Positions 33,441 through 45,429 of a stretch of 64,000 bases of DNA are shown piece by piece. The translations under genes were made by a program, and so were the position numbers. Each line of letters begins with the position of its first letter. Within the stretch, counting starts at the first letter, position 1. The stretch comes from Petrolisthes cinctipes. Taxonomy: Eukaryota; Arthropoda; Malacostraca; Decapoda; Porcellanidae. Location of the stretch: the NCBI GenBank assembly GCA_033782935.1, contig JAWQEG010000169.1, positions 992,001 to 1,056,000 on the forward strand, read 5' to 3'. The notes beneath the pieces are model-generated. The model ran no database searches, was not told the origin of the DNA, and saw only the letters and a list, made by a program, of their open reading frames with translations.

Positions 33441-34297
33441 CAGCCACAATCAAATAACCACCGACACTTTCCTTCCATCGTACAAATAAATCAGTATCAT
33501 ATCAAAATATAATCATGCAACACCTTACATCAACTCAACCCCCTCAATTATTATTATGAGGTGCTGCAAAATCATACACGTGTTGTTCTTTATTACCAAG
33601 ATATTTACTACGATGGAAAGAAAGTGTTGGTGGATATTTTATTGTGGCTCGAGCTCGTAAATTCGCGACCACGTACTTAGATGTTTATGCCATTTGAGCA
33701 GTTAACATTTATTTGGTGAGGAATCAGAGTAGGTGGAACATAGCAGAGGGACATGATACAATCTTTCACCTAAAATGACACCTTCCTCACACAGTGTTAC
33801 CAGCTCAGATGACATAAACATTTGTAGAGGCATATAATACAATCTTTCACCTACAATGACACCTTCCCCACACAGTGTTACCAGCTCAGATGACATAAAC
33901 ATCTAAGTACGTGGTCGCAAATTTACGAGCTGGCGTGTACAGTACAATCAATTTAAATTATCTATGTATATACCAAATTGTACATTCAATTTAAATGACC
34001 CATGTATGTATCAAATTACCTACCGATCTGTTACTCTTATGATTTTTATGTGTTTATGTATATTCATGACCAAATTTGGATTCAGCTCTTTTATAAAGTT
34101 GTCCAAAAAGTTGTTAAAGGGACCCTGTGATGTAGTGAGAAAATTAAAGATAAATGAGTCCTTCAAATATTGCCCCGAAACACAACCTATAGGGAAGGAG
34201 CTTGTTTCGTGGCATGGTCAGGAGGAATCAGAAGCCCCAGTTTTCATACACGATCACAGGGTCTTTATAAATCATGTAGTTGCCATTCTTACCTTGA

Positions 34298-34391
34298 TTA
34301 CTGCGTCTTCCTCCTGCCCACAAAGTTGTCCATGAAGTTGTCTGCCCCCAACGCCTGGGCCAAGTAGTATTGTGACTTGCCAGGGAGAAAT
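34298..34391 (-). CDS. SDR exon 7, C-terminus
   Basis: 94 nt; acceptor TTGACCAG, stop TAA at 34300-34298. Encodes [20 protein letters not shown] and ends GRRKTQ. The basic end resembles the family's C-terminal tail. Confidence 0.88.
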
Positions 34392-37300
34392 CTGGTCAAA
34401 TATATATAAATAAATACACATGTAGATAAAATATGGATAAATGAATGAATTGACAGATGACTCGCCATCTAATATCCTCAAATAATAATTGTGTTGTTCA
34501 ATATTAGGTAATGCTATGATAGATAAAATAATAACTGTATTTTATTATGTCTGTATACTGAACTAGAGTAACGTAAACACCTGTCAGTCTTACAAGTTTA
34601 TGAAGAGGAGAAATTTCATGTAGAGAGGAAGGATGAGGATTGGTTCATTCATGAGTATGGCGTCGACCACTTCCTCTGCCACATAGTTTTGGTCCAACAT
34701 TCTCTTCAGCAATCTGGCAACACACACAAGACACACACACACATGTACAGCCACAATCAAATAACCACCGACACTTTCCTTCCATCGTGCCAATAAATTA
34801 GTATCATATCAAAATATAATCATACAACACCTTACGTCAACTCAACCCCCTCAATTATTATTATGAGGTGCTGCAAATTCATACATGTGTTGTTCTTTAT
34901 TACCAAGATATTTACTACGATGGAAGGAAAGTGTCGGTGGATATTTGATTGTGGCTGTATGTCATTATGAAGGGGGATACAGTACTTGAGCTCGCATTCA
35001 CTTCACTTAATTAAGGACCCTGTGATCGTGTATGAAAATTGGAGGCTTCTGTTTCCTTTTGACTATGCCACGACACAAACTCCTTCTATATAGGTAGTGT
35101 TTCGTGGCAATAATTGAAGGACTCATTTACCTCCAAAATTCTGACTACATCACAGGGTCCCTTAATTCCGTGTCTGCTATGAGGACTACAGTTGCCTCCA
35201 TTAGTAACGAGCACAGCATCAGGTAGGTTTGGCGAAATATGGCACCACTGTGTTTGTTTACTCGTAGCATAGTATCGTTAATGAATGAAATGAATGGACA
35301 TAACTCACTCACGTCTGCTATACTATCCACTTTTCGCAAGCTCAACCCCAATTGCCTGCATTAGTGATGTGGGTAATACTTTAAGGGTTTTGGCACCCCT
35401 TCGGCCCCAGCTACTGGCTTTTAGTTCTTCATCTGTCCCTCTTTTCTTATTATTTCCTTCCTGCTTGCTGTCTCACTTCTCTATCACCTTTTTCTGTCGC
35501 TATATGACCTCGCTCTTGCGGCATCTAATATCAATCAATCAATTCGCAAGCCCACCGGACACTGTGCTCGTTACTAGTGGAAGCAACTGTATATTTGTTT
35601 TTATTACACTGAAAACTATGAATAAGCCACGAGGGATGTAGGGAACATAATACTTGGCACCGCTTTTCAGTATTCAATCATTGGTAGCATTTCCTGGTAG
35701 GGCCACAATCAAATATCCACCAACACTTTCCTTCCATCGTAGTAAATATCTTGGTAATAAAGAACAACACGTGTATGATTTTGCAGCACCTCATAAGAAT
35801 AATTGAGGGGGTTAAGTTGACGTAAGGTGTTGTATGATTATATTTTGATATGATACTGATTGTAGTAAATATCTTGGTAATAAAGAACAACACGTGTATG
35901 ATTTTGCAGCACCTCATAAGAATAATTGAGGGGGTTGAGTTGACGAAAGGTGTTGTATGATTATTAGTTTGATATGATACTGATATAATAGCAGGATGGA
36001 AGGAAAGTGTCGGTGGTTATTTGATTGTGGCTGTTTATGGTAGACACCCTTCTCAGAAAAAATCATATATAGCCTTGCTTTATTTTTAATGGCCCTGTGA
36101 TCGTGTATAAAAATTGGAGGCTTCTGATTCCTCCTGACCAAGCCACGAAACAAGATCCTTCCATATGGGTGATGGCGTTTCGTGGCAATGTTTGAAGGAC
36201 TCTCCAACCTCCTATTTTCTGACTACATCACGGGGTCCTTAAGCCCTTATATATATGGATAGGAAGACAGTTGGTTATAGTGGAAGATGAAGAGTAGCGA
36301 AAAATACCAGCGTGCGTTTCTCTCATTAGCCTGACCCAGTTACACAATCAAAGAGGGAGAGAGAGAACAATATTAAGGGGATAGTATACTCTTGATAGAT
36401 TGAAGCGCCTTGATTCCTCCAAAGCATGTCAGGAAACAGATCCAGATGAACAAAAATAGTGGTATCCTGTTGCCTGGAATAGTTTGGAGGAATCATTTGT
36501 TTACCACCCAAAACAATGTGTTATATTTATACCCCCTTAACTTACCCTGCTCCGGCCCCTTCAAACATTCCAGTATCAATCTGCATGGGACACACCACCG
36601 TCGTCTTGACTCCATACTTCTTCTGACTCTGCAAATTTGGATTTAGTGAGTTCAGTTATACGGAATCGTTGGTAAATAAATGGATATTCAATGGGATGAC
36701 AAAAGGGGCGATGGTTTGATAATTTACGTCAAGAATACCATTCATTTATAATAAGTGAAATAATTAGAGTTTGCACTCAGAAGGCAGCGAGGGTAATTCC
36801 CAAATACTGCAGCTGTTATTGCACCAGTGAGGGTGTTTTACGATGTTCGGTGGCCTTATAGTTAGTGCCTGAAACTCAAATCGGAAGAGTAAATATTCTC
36901 AGGATCTCACCTGAGAGAAATCGATCTCCCGACCTCTAGGTTACGAGTCCAGAACACTAACCACTCGGCCACCTCCCCTCGAGTGATGGAATCTTCCTCA
37001 ATCCTCTGAGATCATTGGTGTGTTTGGCAAATGAAGAGAGGTTACTATTTCCCTCAAACCATGCCAAGATACACATTGCCTTAGTGTAGTCAAAGTCTTC
37101 TGTTGTTTCGTAAAAGATTTTTGAGGACTTGGTAACCCTCTAATACCTCAACTTCTCCCGAACCCTTTGGAATACTATTTTTCTAGATGTTTGCGACAGA
37201 GTTTATGAAATACCAAGCATGACTATCGATAAGAACATTGTATAGAAATTGGTTTGTGGTATTCTATGTTAATCTACAGGCTCCAGTATTGGATTTCCTA

Positions 37301-38877
37301 GTCAACTGCTCTTTCCGAAATGCAAATTATTTATCTCACCAAAAGTTCCATGCGAAGGGCTTCGTCAAAGCCCACGGCAGCGAACTTGGAGGAGCAGTAG
37401 TCAATGAGGTGTGTAAGGCCCATCTTGCCAGCCATAGAAGCGATGGTGACAACGTGGCCCTTGTCTGAGATCATCATGTCTGGCAGAAACGCCTTGGTGG
37501 TCTGTCACGGGAAAACAAACATCTTTACCTTAACATATTTATGAGGAGAGTCAAAGATCATTCCTCTCTCTTTTACAGCTGGTGGATTACACAGAAGTCA
37601 AAAGCCTTCTAAGTCCTGAGGACACTATGTGTGCTCTCGTAATGGTGTCTCAACCTTATTCATACTTCATATCCAGAGAACTTTACTCATAAAATGTAAC
37701 CTTGGACTCACCCAGAAGTGGCTGACGGAGTTCACGTCGAAGGTCTTGATGATTGACTCGTCAGGACAGTCGAGGAGTTTCTTACCCGTCACAACACCTG
37801 CATTGTTTATTAAGATGTCTACCTGTTGGTGAATATTGTGGGATTACCTCATTGTTCACTTTACAGAAGATTTTTGCAGGTCACAACGCCAGCATTGTTT
37901 AGTATGACCCTCACTTGTTGGTTAATATTATGACAACACCTCATAGTTCACTTTATAAATACATGGTATTTACCAATACAGGAGCCATAACTGACTGACC
38001 TTGCCTACATCCTGCTTGACCTTGGTAGCTGTAGTGTACACGGCTCGACGGTCAGTGACGTCAACAGTGTAAGACCAACATTTACCACCAGAGGCCACCA
38101 CCTGTCGTACAGTCTCCTCATTACCTGCAAGTAAAGAGTATATAAAGTTGTGGTCAATAATAATCATCCACATTGGGGTGACCATTATAAACGTTTGACT
38201 GCTTCCCTCTCTTCGTTTGCAGGTAAACTTTCCAATAAATAACCAACTTCTAATTTACTACAAGCAGCTACTCACTATTCAAAACAAAAATATCATATTA
38301 GAACATGAAAACATTAGACTGCAATTTTTGGGAATTCCCATATGTGGATGATTATTATTAACCACAATTGCACATCTTACTAAGGTTTGGTAAACAATGG
38401 TAATTAAAGGGATAGTATAATTTTGAAAGATTGGAGCGCCTTGATTCCTCCAAAGTATGCCAGGAAACAGACCCAAATGAAGAAAAATAATTGTATCCTG
38501 TTGCCTGGAATAGTTTGGAGGAATCATTTGCTCCAGATTTACCAACCCAAACAAAGTGCTATACACGCCCTTAAGGCTACAGATAGGCTACCAATGTGAA
38601 ACAACCAAACCAGTAAAGCTATAGACAGACTCTTACCCTTTTGACTGATATCCCAGGTGACGATAACAGCGCCTTTTGCAGCCATCTTGAGACACATAAG
38701 ACGACCAATACCAGAGCCACCACCTGTGACCAATACTATGTTGGTCTTGATGTCCTTCCTGCGGTAACTGCGAGGCACCAATATCAACACCAACCCTTCC
38801 AACGAACAGTACACAGTGTAAACTAAATAAAACAACAGCTGACCCACCAATTTAACACACTGCATCCCATCAGTCAT
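34298..38877 (-). CDS. Epidermal retinol dehydrogenase 2-like short-chain dehydrogenase (SDR16C family)
   Basis: Seven exons on the minus strand: 38877-38637, 38124-38000, 37822-37712, 37501-37340, 36628-36546, 34713-34594 and 34391-34298. The 936 nt encode 311 residues, the usual SDR16C length, with all phases agreeing. Residues 8-35 are a hydrophobic N-terminal membrane anchor. The Rossmann motif TGGGSGIG is at 51-58; D76 ends strand 2, which favours NAD(H). NNAG is at 128-131; the catalytic residues are S181, Y194 and K198 (YCSSK). TGMFEG near 232-237 and [11 protein letters not shown] resemble RDHE2/SDR16C5 more than HSD17B11. The family oxidises retinol or related hydrophobic alcohols at the ER or lipid droplets; the substrate here is unknown. 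A donor-like GTAAGA follows just after the stop, so a 3' UTR intron is possible. Confidence 0.92.
34594..34713 (-). CDS. SDR exon 6
   Basis: 120 nt; acceptor GTTGCCAG, donor AACTT/GTAAGA. Encodes [20 protein letters not shown] and a hydrophobic [16 protein letters not shown] stretch. Confidence 0.88.
36546..36628 (-). CDS. SDR exon 5
   Basis: 83 nt; acceptor TTTGCAG, donor GCAGG/GTAAGT, phase 2. [20 protein letters not shown] is the post-catalytic segment typical of SDR16C enzymes. Confidence 0.9.
37340..37501 (-). CDS. SDR exon 4 (active site Ser-Tyr-Lys)
   Basis: 54 codons, phase 0; acceptor GTGACAG, donor TTG/GTGAGA. Contains the catalytic serine in TIASMAG and the YCSSK motif 13 residues later. 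Confidence 0.93.
37712..37822 (-). CDS. SDR exon 3 (NNAG motif)
   Basis: 37 codons, phase 0; acceptor CCAACAG, donor TGG/GTGAGT. Contains [20 protein letters not shown]. Confidence 0.93.
38000..38124 (-). CDS. SDR exon 2
   Basis: 125 nt; acceptor CTTGCAG completes a Gly codon, then [14 protein letters not shown]; donor AAG/GTCAGT. It covers the region between Rossmann strands 2 and 4 (YTVDVTDR). Confidence 0.9.
38637..38877 (-). CDS. SDR exon 1: membrane anchor and cofactor motif
   Basis: Start ATG at 38877 (MTDGMQCVK); the frame is open a little further upstream, but a Met followed by the hydrophobic anchor fits the family. Donor AAAGG/GTAAGAG, phase 1. Confidence 0.88.
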
Positions 38878-40571
38878 CTTGTAGGTCTTGCAAGATGAAA
38901 TATTTTTACTCGCACTGTCAACTTGTATGCACCACACTTGCTTTGTGTTCCAACTCTTCCGTCCTTGGATGCGACACCACCTGGAGGGAAAACATGAGGA
39001 CAACTTAATTAAGGTAAGGGACCCTGTTATGCAGTCAGAAAATTGGAGATACGCGAGTCCTTCAAATATTGCAACGAAACACCACCTATATGGAAGGAGC
39101 TTGTTTCTTGGCATGGTCGGGGGGAATCAGAAGCCTCCAATTTTCATACACGATCACAGGGTCCTTAATAAGTCAATAATAGGAAGGCCCTATAGGACGA
39201 GAGAGAAAGTGGTGATAGATCGGTGGGACAGCAAGGACGAAGGAAATGACAAGCACGAAGGAAATAGAAAGAAAGAAGGGACAGTTTAAGAATTGAATGG
39301 GAGTGTGATGGGAATAGCATTGGCCTATATAGGTCTTCAGTAGAAAAGGCAAAACCAAGAAAGTTATGAACAACATCTTTATTAGTGGGACCATACAGAC
39401 GTTTCGATGAATTTACAATGTTATCTTCAGTAGCTAAAATATATATAGAAAGAAATTACAAAATGTCTCACAAAGATATCATAACAATTTACCAAGATGA
39501 TGAGGTATTGCTGATTCAGTAATGTTGACGTGAACTCGCATAGCCTTCCCCCTTCTCTCTCTCTCTCCCTCTTTCTCTGTTGCCACCCGCCAACCTCATT
39601 CTCTAAAGACGATAATATATTTTTGGAAGCTACTGATTCCTTCAAACTGTGCCTTGAAACACAATGAAAGTCAAAGTGGATGTGTTGTGGCACATAATGG
39701 AGGAATCTATTTACCCTACTTCGTCTGTCGTTAGTCCACACGTAATAATAATATACAACACTCGAGTTACGTTGGTAATTATTCTGCCAGGGTCTTCGTG
39801 AACTTTAGAACTAAGGAACCGAATGAATTGATACGGCAAAGATGTTACCAAAGACTTTTATGTTTATCAATGAAAGGAAGTAATAACTGTTTTAACAAAG
39901 AGTTTATGTTTAGCAATGAAAGGATGTAATAACTGCTTTAACATGGCGTTTATATATATTTAGCAATTAAGGACCCTGTGATCGTGTATGAAAATAGGAG
40001 CCTTCCGATTCCTTCTGAACATGCCACGAAACAAGCTCATTCCCTATAGGTGGTGTTTCGTGTCCATATCTGAAGCACTCACTTATCTCCAAATTCCTGA
40101 CTGCATCACAGGGTCATGAAAAGAAGTAGTAACTGCTTTAACAAGAGGTTTATATTTAGCAATGAAAGGAATTATTATCTGTGTTAAGGGGGTATATAGC
40201 ACATTGTTTTGGGTGGTAAATCTGGAGCAAATGATTCCTCCAAACTATTCCAGGCAACAGAAGGATACCATTATTTTTTCTCCATCTGGGTCTGTTCTCT
40301 GGCATAATTTGGAGGAATCAAGGCGCTCCAAGCTATCAAAAGTATAATGGACCCCGTGCTGTAGTCAGAAAATTGGAGGTTAGTGAGTCCTTCAAATATT
40401 GCCACGAAACACCACCTATATTGAGGGAGCTTGTTTCGTGGCATAGGTAGGAGGAATCAGAAGCCACCAAGTCTCATACACGATCACAGGGTCCTTAACA
40501 AGGAAGCAAGAATCTCCTTCACATATAAGTCATACCCACGAGGATTCAGACGGCCTTGGTAACTGACACCA

Positions 40572-40572
<1 letters not shown>

Positions 40573-40641
<69 letters not shown>

Positions 40642-40650
40642 GCGTGTGTG
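40573..40650. repeat. GT microsatellite
   Basis: Nearly pure GT array of about 80 bp with a few CG variants at the right end. Confidence 0.97.
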
Positions 40651-41419
40651 TGTGCGTGTGTTATCAACAGTTGTCATGGTGACTCAAGGGGCCTTTTCAA
40701 GTCAGGGGAATTGGAGGGCTTCGGACTCCTCTAATTAAACTGTGTGCTATAAAACAGATCCCTTACTTGTATTCTGAAGACATCTTAAGGGGGTGCGGGA
40801 GTATGGGACAGGCTTGGGGGGGGTGCGGGAATAGGGGGACAGGCTTGGGGTGGGTAGAAAGCCTGTCCCCTATTCCCGAACCCCCTTAACCCCCCCCCCC
40901 CAAGACTGTCCCCCTACTCCCGCACCCCCCAATCCCCCAAAACCCCCCGCACCCACCTTAAGCCTGTCCCCCTATTCCCGCACCCCCTTAAGGGACCCTG
41001 TGATGTAGTCAGAAAATTTGAAGTAAATGAGTCCTTCAAATATTGCCACGAAACACACACACACACACACACCTATATGGAAGGAGCTTGTTTCGTGGCA
41101 TAGTCAGGAGGAATCAGAAGCCTGGATCCAATTTTCATACACGATCACAGGGTCCTTAAGGGGATAGTATACTTTTGATAGATTGGAGTGCCTTGATTCC
41201 TCCAAAGTATGCCACGAAACAGACCCAGATGAAGAAAAATAATGGTATCCTGTTGCCTGGAATAGTTTGGAGGAATTATTTGCTCCAGATTTACCACTCA
41301 AAAACAATGTGTAATGTACAGTCGGCTTCAGGAATTCGTATACACCACTGTGACATCAAGGCTTCGTAACAACTAGAAAATTTAGTACATTAATTTCCAA
41401 ACACCAAACATTTGTAGTA

Positions 41420-41423
41420 ATTT

Positions 41424-41505
<82 letters not shown>

Positions 41506-41508
41506 TGA

Positions 41509-41545
<37 letters not shown>

Positions 41546-41920
41546 TGAATGTGTGTGTGTGTGAGTGAGTGAATATGTGTGAGTGAGTGAGTGAATGTGT
41601 TCATGAATGTGTGTGTGTATGAGTGAATATATGTGAGTGAATGTGTGTGTGTGTGTGTGTGAATGTGTGTGTGTGTGTGTGTGAATGTGTGTGTATGTGT
41701 GTGAGTGAATGTGTGTGTGTGAGTGAATGTGTGTATGTGTGTGAGTGAATGTGTGTGTGTAAGTGTGTGTGCATGTGAGTGAATGTGTGTGTGTGTGTGT
41801 GTGTGTGTGAATGTGTGTGTGTGTGAGTGTGTGTGTGAGTTTGTGTGTGTGTGTGAGTGAATGTGTGTGTATGTGTGTGTGTGTGTGTGTATGAATGTGA
41901 ATGTGCGTGTGTATGTGTGT

Positions 41921-41959
<39 letters not shown>

Positions 41960-42000
41960 TGAGTGTATGTGTGTGAGTGAATATGTGTGTGTTTGTGTGT
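41420..42000. repeat. Long GT/GTGAGTGAAT microsatellite
   Basis: About 580 bp of GT repeats with interspersed GAGTGAAT variants. The His/Thr open frame on the minus strand here is an artefact of the repeat. Confidence 0.97.
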
Positions 42001-43380
42001 CATCCGTACACTTCTATACAATTTTATACTTGAACCAGTCAGCAAAATAATTCCTACCATACAGTATGTTGTGCAAAATAAATACCACTTTTAACCAATG
42101 CTCTGTGTACGAATTTCTGAGGCCGACTGTACCATAGTGTGTAGTGTTTACCAAAGTATGTAAAGTGTACCAAAATATGTAAACTGTACCATAGTGTGTA
42201 TAATGCCATAGCAACACAATAAACAACCAACCATAAATAAAATAAATGCTGTTATCACCACTCTATTTCCGTCGTCATATAGAAGGTGAGTACAGGATAT
42301 TATTTTGTACCCTTGTGGATAATACTCACCAACCAAGAAAACATATTTTTATCCACGAAGTTACATTAATTAATTAAGGACCCTGTTGTGATAGTGTATG
42401 AGACTTTGTGTGTGGTTTCTGATTCCTCCTGACTGTGCCACGAAACAAGCTCCTTCAATATTGGTGGTGTTTCGTGGCAATGTTTGAAGGACTCTCTCAC
42501 TAACCTCCAATTTTCTGACTTCATCACGGTTTGAGCATTTTTGGAGATAATGATTCCTCCAAACTATTCCAAGCAACAGGACACCATTCTATTTGTCCAT
42601 CTGGTCCTGTTTCCTGTCATAGTTTGGAGGAATCAAGGCACTCCAAAGTAACAAAGTGAATTACACCCTTATTACATATTACTACACATTACCAAAAGCT
42701 GGTTATATTAAGAGACCCTGTAATGTAGTCAGAAAATTGGAGGTAAACGAGTCAATCATATATTGCCACGAAACACACACACCTATATGGAAGGAGCTTT
42801 TTTCGTGGCATAGGGTCGATTCCACAGTGGTATTTGTTTGTTAGTTTCCCAACCAACCACACTTGTAAGGATTCATTATTTTCCAAAAGCTGAGTATCCA
42901 CATTCACAAAATCTATCCAACAGTAAAATAATAATATTAGATCTCTGTATAGTTTACTCACCAAATTCATTAAATAATTCACCGATAAGTCATTTACACT
43001 GCTAAGATTCTTTTATTTGCGTGCTTACAAACCAATACCAACAACAACTGTGGAATCGACCCCTAGTCAGGAGGAATCAGCAGAAACCTTCAGTTCTCAT
43101 ACACGATCACAGGGTCCTTAAAGTAAACCAATACATCTGAAAATCTCTAACCTGTATGTGGTTCGTAGCAGTGAAGTGCAGTAGTAGTAAGGACCTCTCG
43201 CCTACACCGATCCTGCCTGACAACTCCCTCAGTCTTCACTCACTTCCTATACAGTCAGTAGTAGTGGTTGTAGTGCTCAGAGTAAACACGAACTGGCATC
43301 CTGTGTCCCCCACCCCCAACTCTTGTACCCTCCCTCCCTCTCTCCTTCCCAAGCACTACGCAAGCACAATTTATAACTAA

Positions 43381-43476
43381 TCTCTCTCTCTCTCTCTCTC
43401 TCTCTCTGATTCCTTCATGTTTGCTCACTATCTTGTCTGGTTTCTCTCTCGCCCCACAAGCTGTATAGGCCTAGGG

Positions 43477-43521
<45 letters not shown>

Positions 43522-44211
43522 GTTAATCAGGCCAATTAAAGATAGTTCCCCTCCACTTCTCTGCTTCCAATATATATGTATGTATGTGTGTGTGTGTGTG
43601 TGTGTGTGATATTGACCCATCTTTGTTTATACCAAGGCTAATTATTTACTTAAGACTTAATTATTTACGTACTGCCTTCAGGTGTTAGACTTGGTATATA
43701 TATATATATATATATATCCTCTCTCCCTTCCTGCCAAAAACCCAACCAAGATATAAAACAAACAGACCGAATGAACCTAGTGACCTTAACATCAAAACAT
43801 CTCTCACTTCGAGGCCAACTGACTCAGTCTTACAATAATTTACTTGGTGATTAAGTAACACTCGTAACGCCCTGTGATGTAGTCTGAAAATTGGAGATAA
43901 ATGAGTTCTTCAAATATTGCCACGAAACACCACCTATGCGGGAGGAGTTTTGTTTCGTGGCATGGTCAAGAGGAATCAGAAGCTTCCAATTTTCATACAC
44001 GATCACAGGGTCTTTAATTAAGTAGCCAGCAGCCAGTGATACCAATTTGCCTGGGTATGTAAGTATCTACCATGCTTTGTTATTGGTATAGACTCTAGAG
44101 GTTTACGCCTTCGATGATTATGAGGAATATTATGGCACGAGAGATTTTTTTTTTGGTTGTGGCCTTTTGGACAAAAAGACAATTCCTCTGAATCTCGTTA
44201 ACTCATCAAAA

Positions 44212-44277
<66 letters not shown>

Positions 44278-44294
44278 ATTCTTACAAAACATCG

Positions 44295-44327
<33 letters not shown>

Positions 44328-44330
44328 CTA
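43381..44330. repeat. Cluster of CT, GT, AT and AC microsatellites
   Basis: CT at 43381-43409 and 43481-43519; GT at 43584-43607; AT at 43697-43719; CT at 44213-44273; AC at 44296-44326. A family P copy (43865-44017) lies between. Confidence 0.93.
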
Positions 44331-44344
44331 TGAATACCAACGTT

Positions 44345-44925
44345 GTACTATCAAAGACAAAAGTGGTGTCGTTAAATTTGGTGGAAACATTTGGTAAAGA
44401 GCTAACCATACTGGACATAGACGTTATAGTGGTGGGACTTTCATTATGTTTCACGAGTTATATTAAGGGGGTGCGGGAGTTGGGGACAAGTTTGGGGGGG
44501 TGCGGGAATAGGGGGACAGGCTTGGGGTGGGTAGAAAGCCTGTCCCCTATTCCCGCAACCCCCTAACTCCCCCCCAAGCCTTTCCCCCTACTCCCGCACC
44601 CCCCAAAACCCCCACGACCCCCCCAATACCCCCCGCACCCCCCCAAGCCTGTCCCCCTACTCCCGCATCCCCCCAAAACCCCCCCCGACCCCCCCAATAC
44701 CCCCCTAAACCCCCCCAAGCCTGTCCCCATACTCCCGCACCCCCCAAAACCCCCCGACCCCCCCGACCCCCCCAATACTTCCCGCACCCCCCTAAACCCC
44801 CCCGACTCCCCCAATACCCCCCGCACCCCCCTAAACTCCCCCAAGCCTGTCCCCCTATTCCCGCACCCCCTAAAATCATTGGACAAGACAACGAGCGACA
44901 CCACTTTTGTCTTTAATAATACACC
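44345..44925. mobile_element. MITE family M split by a G/C-rich TTAA element
   Basis: Family M ends read CTATCAAAGACAAAAGTGG and CCACTTTTGTCTTTGATA; the intact copy is 27326-27486. Here it is broken at its internal TTAA by the G/C-rich element at 44463-44873. Confidence 0.85.
44463..44873. mobile_element. G/C-rich inverted element with G-tract arrays
   Basis: Begins TTAAGGGGGTGCGGGAGT and ends GCACCCCCTAA; filled with repeats of GGGGACAGGCTTGGGG and its complement, then a long C-tract array. Relatives at about 28270-28494 and 40785-40991, each ending on a TTAA. Long runs of G offer G-quadruplex potential. The glycine/proline-rich open frames here are composition artefacts. Confidence 0.8.
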
Positions 44926-45429
44926 ACACCACTTTTGCAGCACACCACCACATCTCTCACCATCACCACCACCATCACCATCTCAACCACTCTCCATTGT
45001 CATCCACAAAGGAGCGTCAATACTTACTCTTTCTGGTAAATATTGAAAGAATTACCGTTGTCGCGTAATGTTTTTCTACCTTCATTTCCCACTTATTTAG
45101 ACCAATCTAAGACTATTTTCTTCTATGGCATTTCCTCCGCAAATGCCCCATTTCCAAGATATTGACCTAACCTGACCTTACCTAACCTAACCTAGACCAC
45201 AGCAGACTACCGGGACCTAACCTGGGCAAACTACCGGAACCTAACCTGGGCAAACTACCGGGAAATAACCGTGGTAGAGTACAGGAAATGACCGGGGCAA
45301 AATACTGGGACCTAGCCGGATCTGGTAACACTGCTACAAAACGGTAATTCTTTCAATATATACCTAATAGTATACTTTATATTCGGTTCATCTTGATAAC
45401 TCGGCAACAGAGCACAGTCAAGTAATATC

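Noticed and set aside
41356..42060. Open frame of 234 codons rich in His and Thr
   Set aside because: Produced entirely by the GT microsatellite read on the minus strand.
44527..44943. Proline-rich and glycine-rich open frames on both strands
   Set aside because: They arise from the G/C-tract element; no domain, and the frame is set by homopolymer runs.
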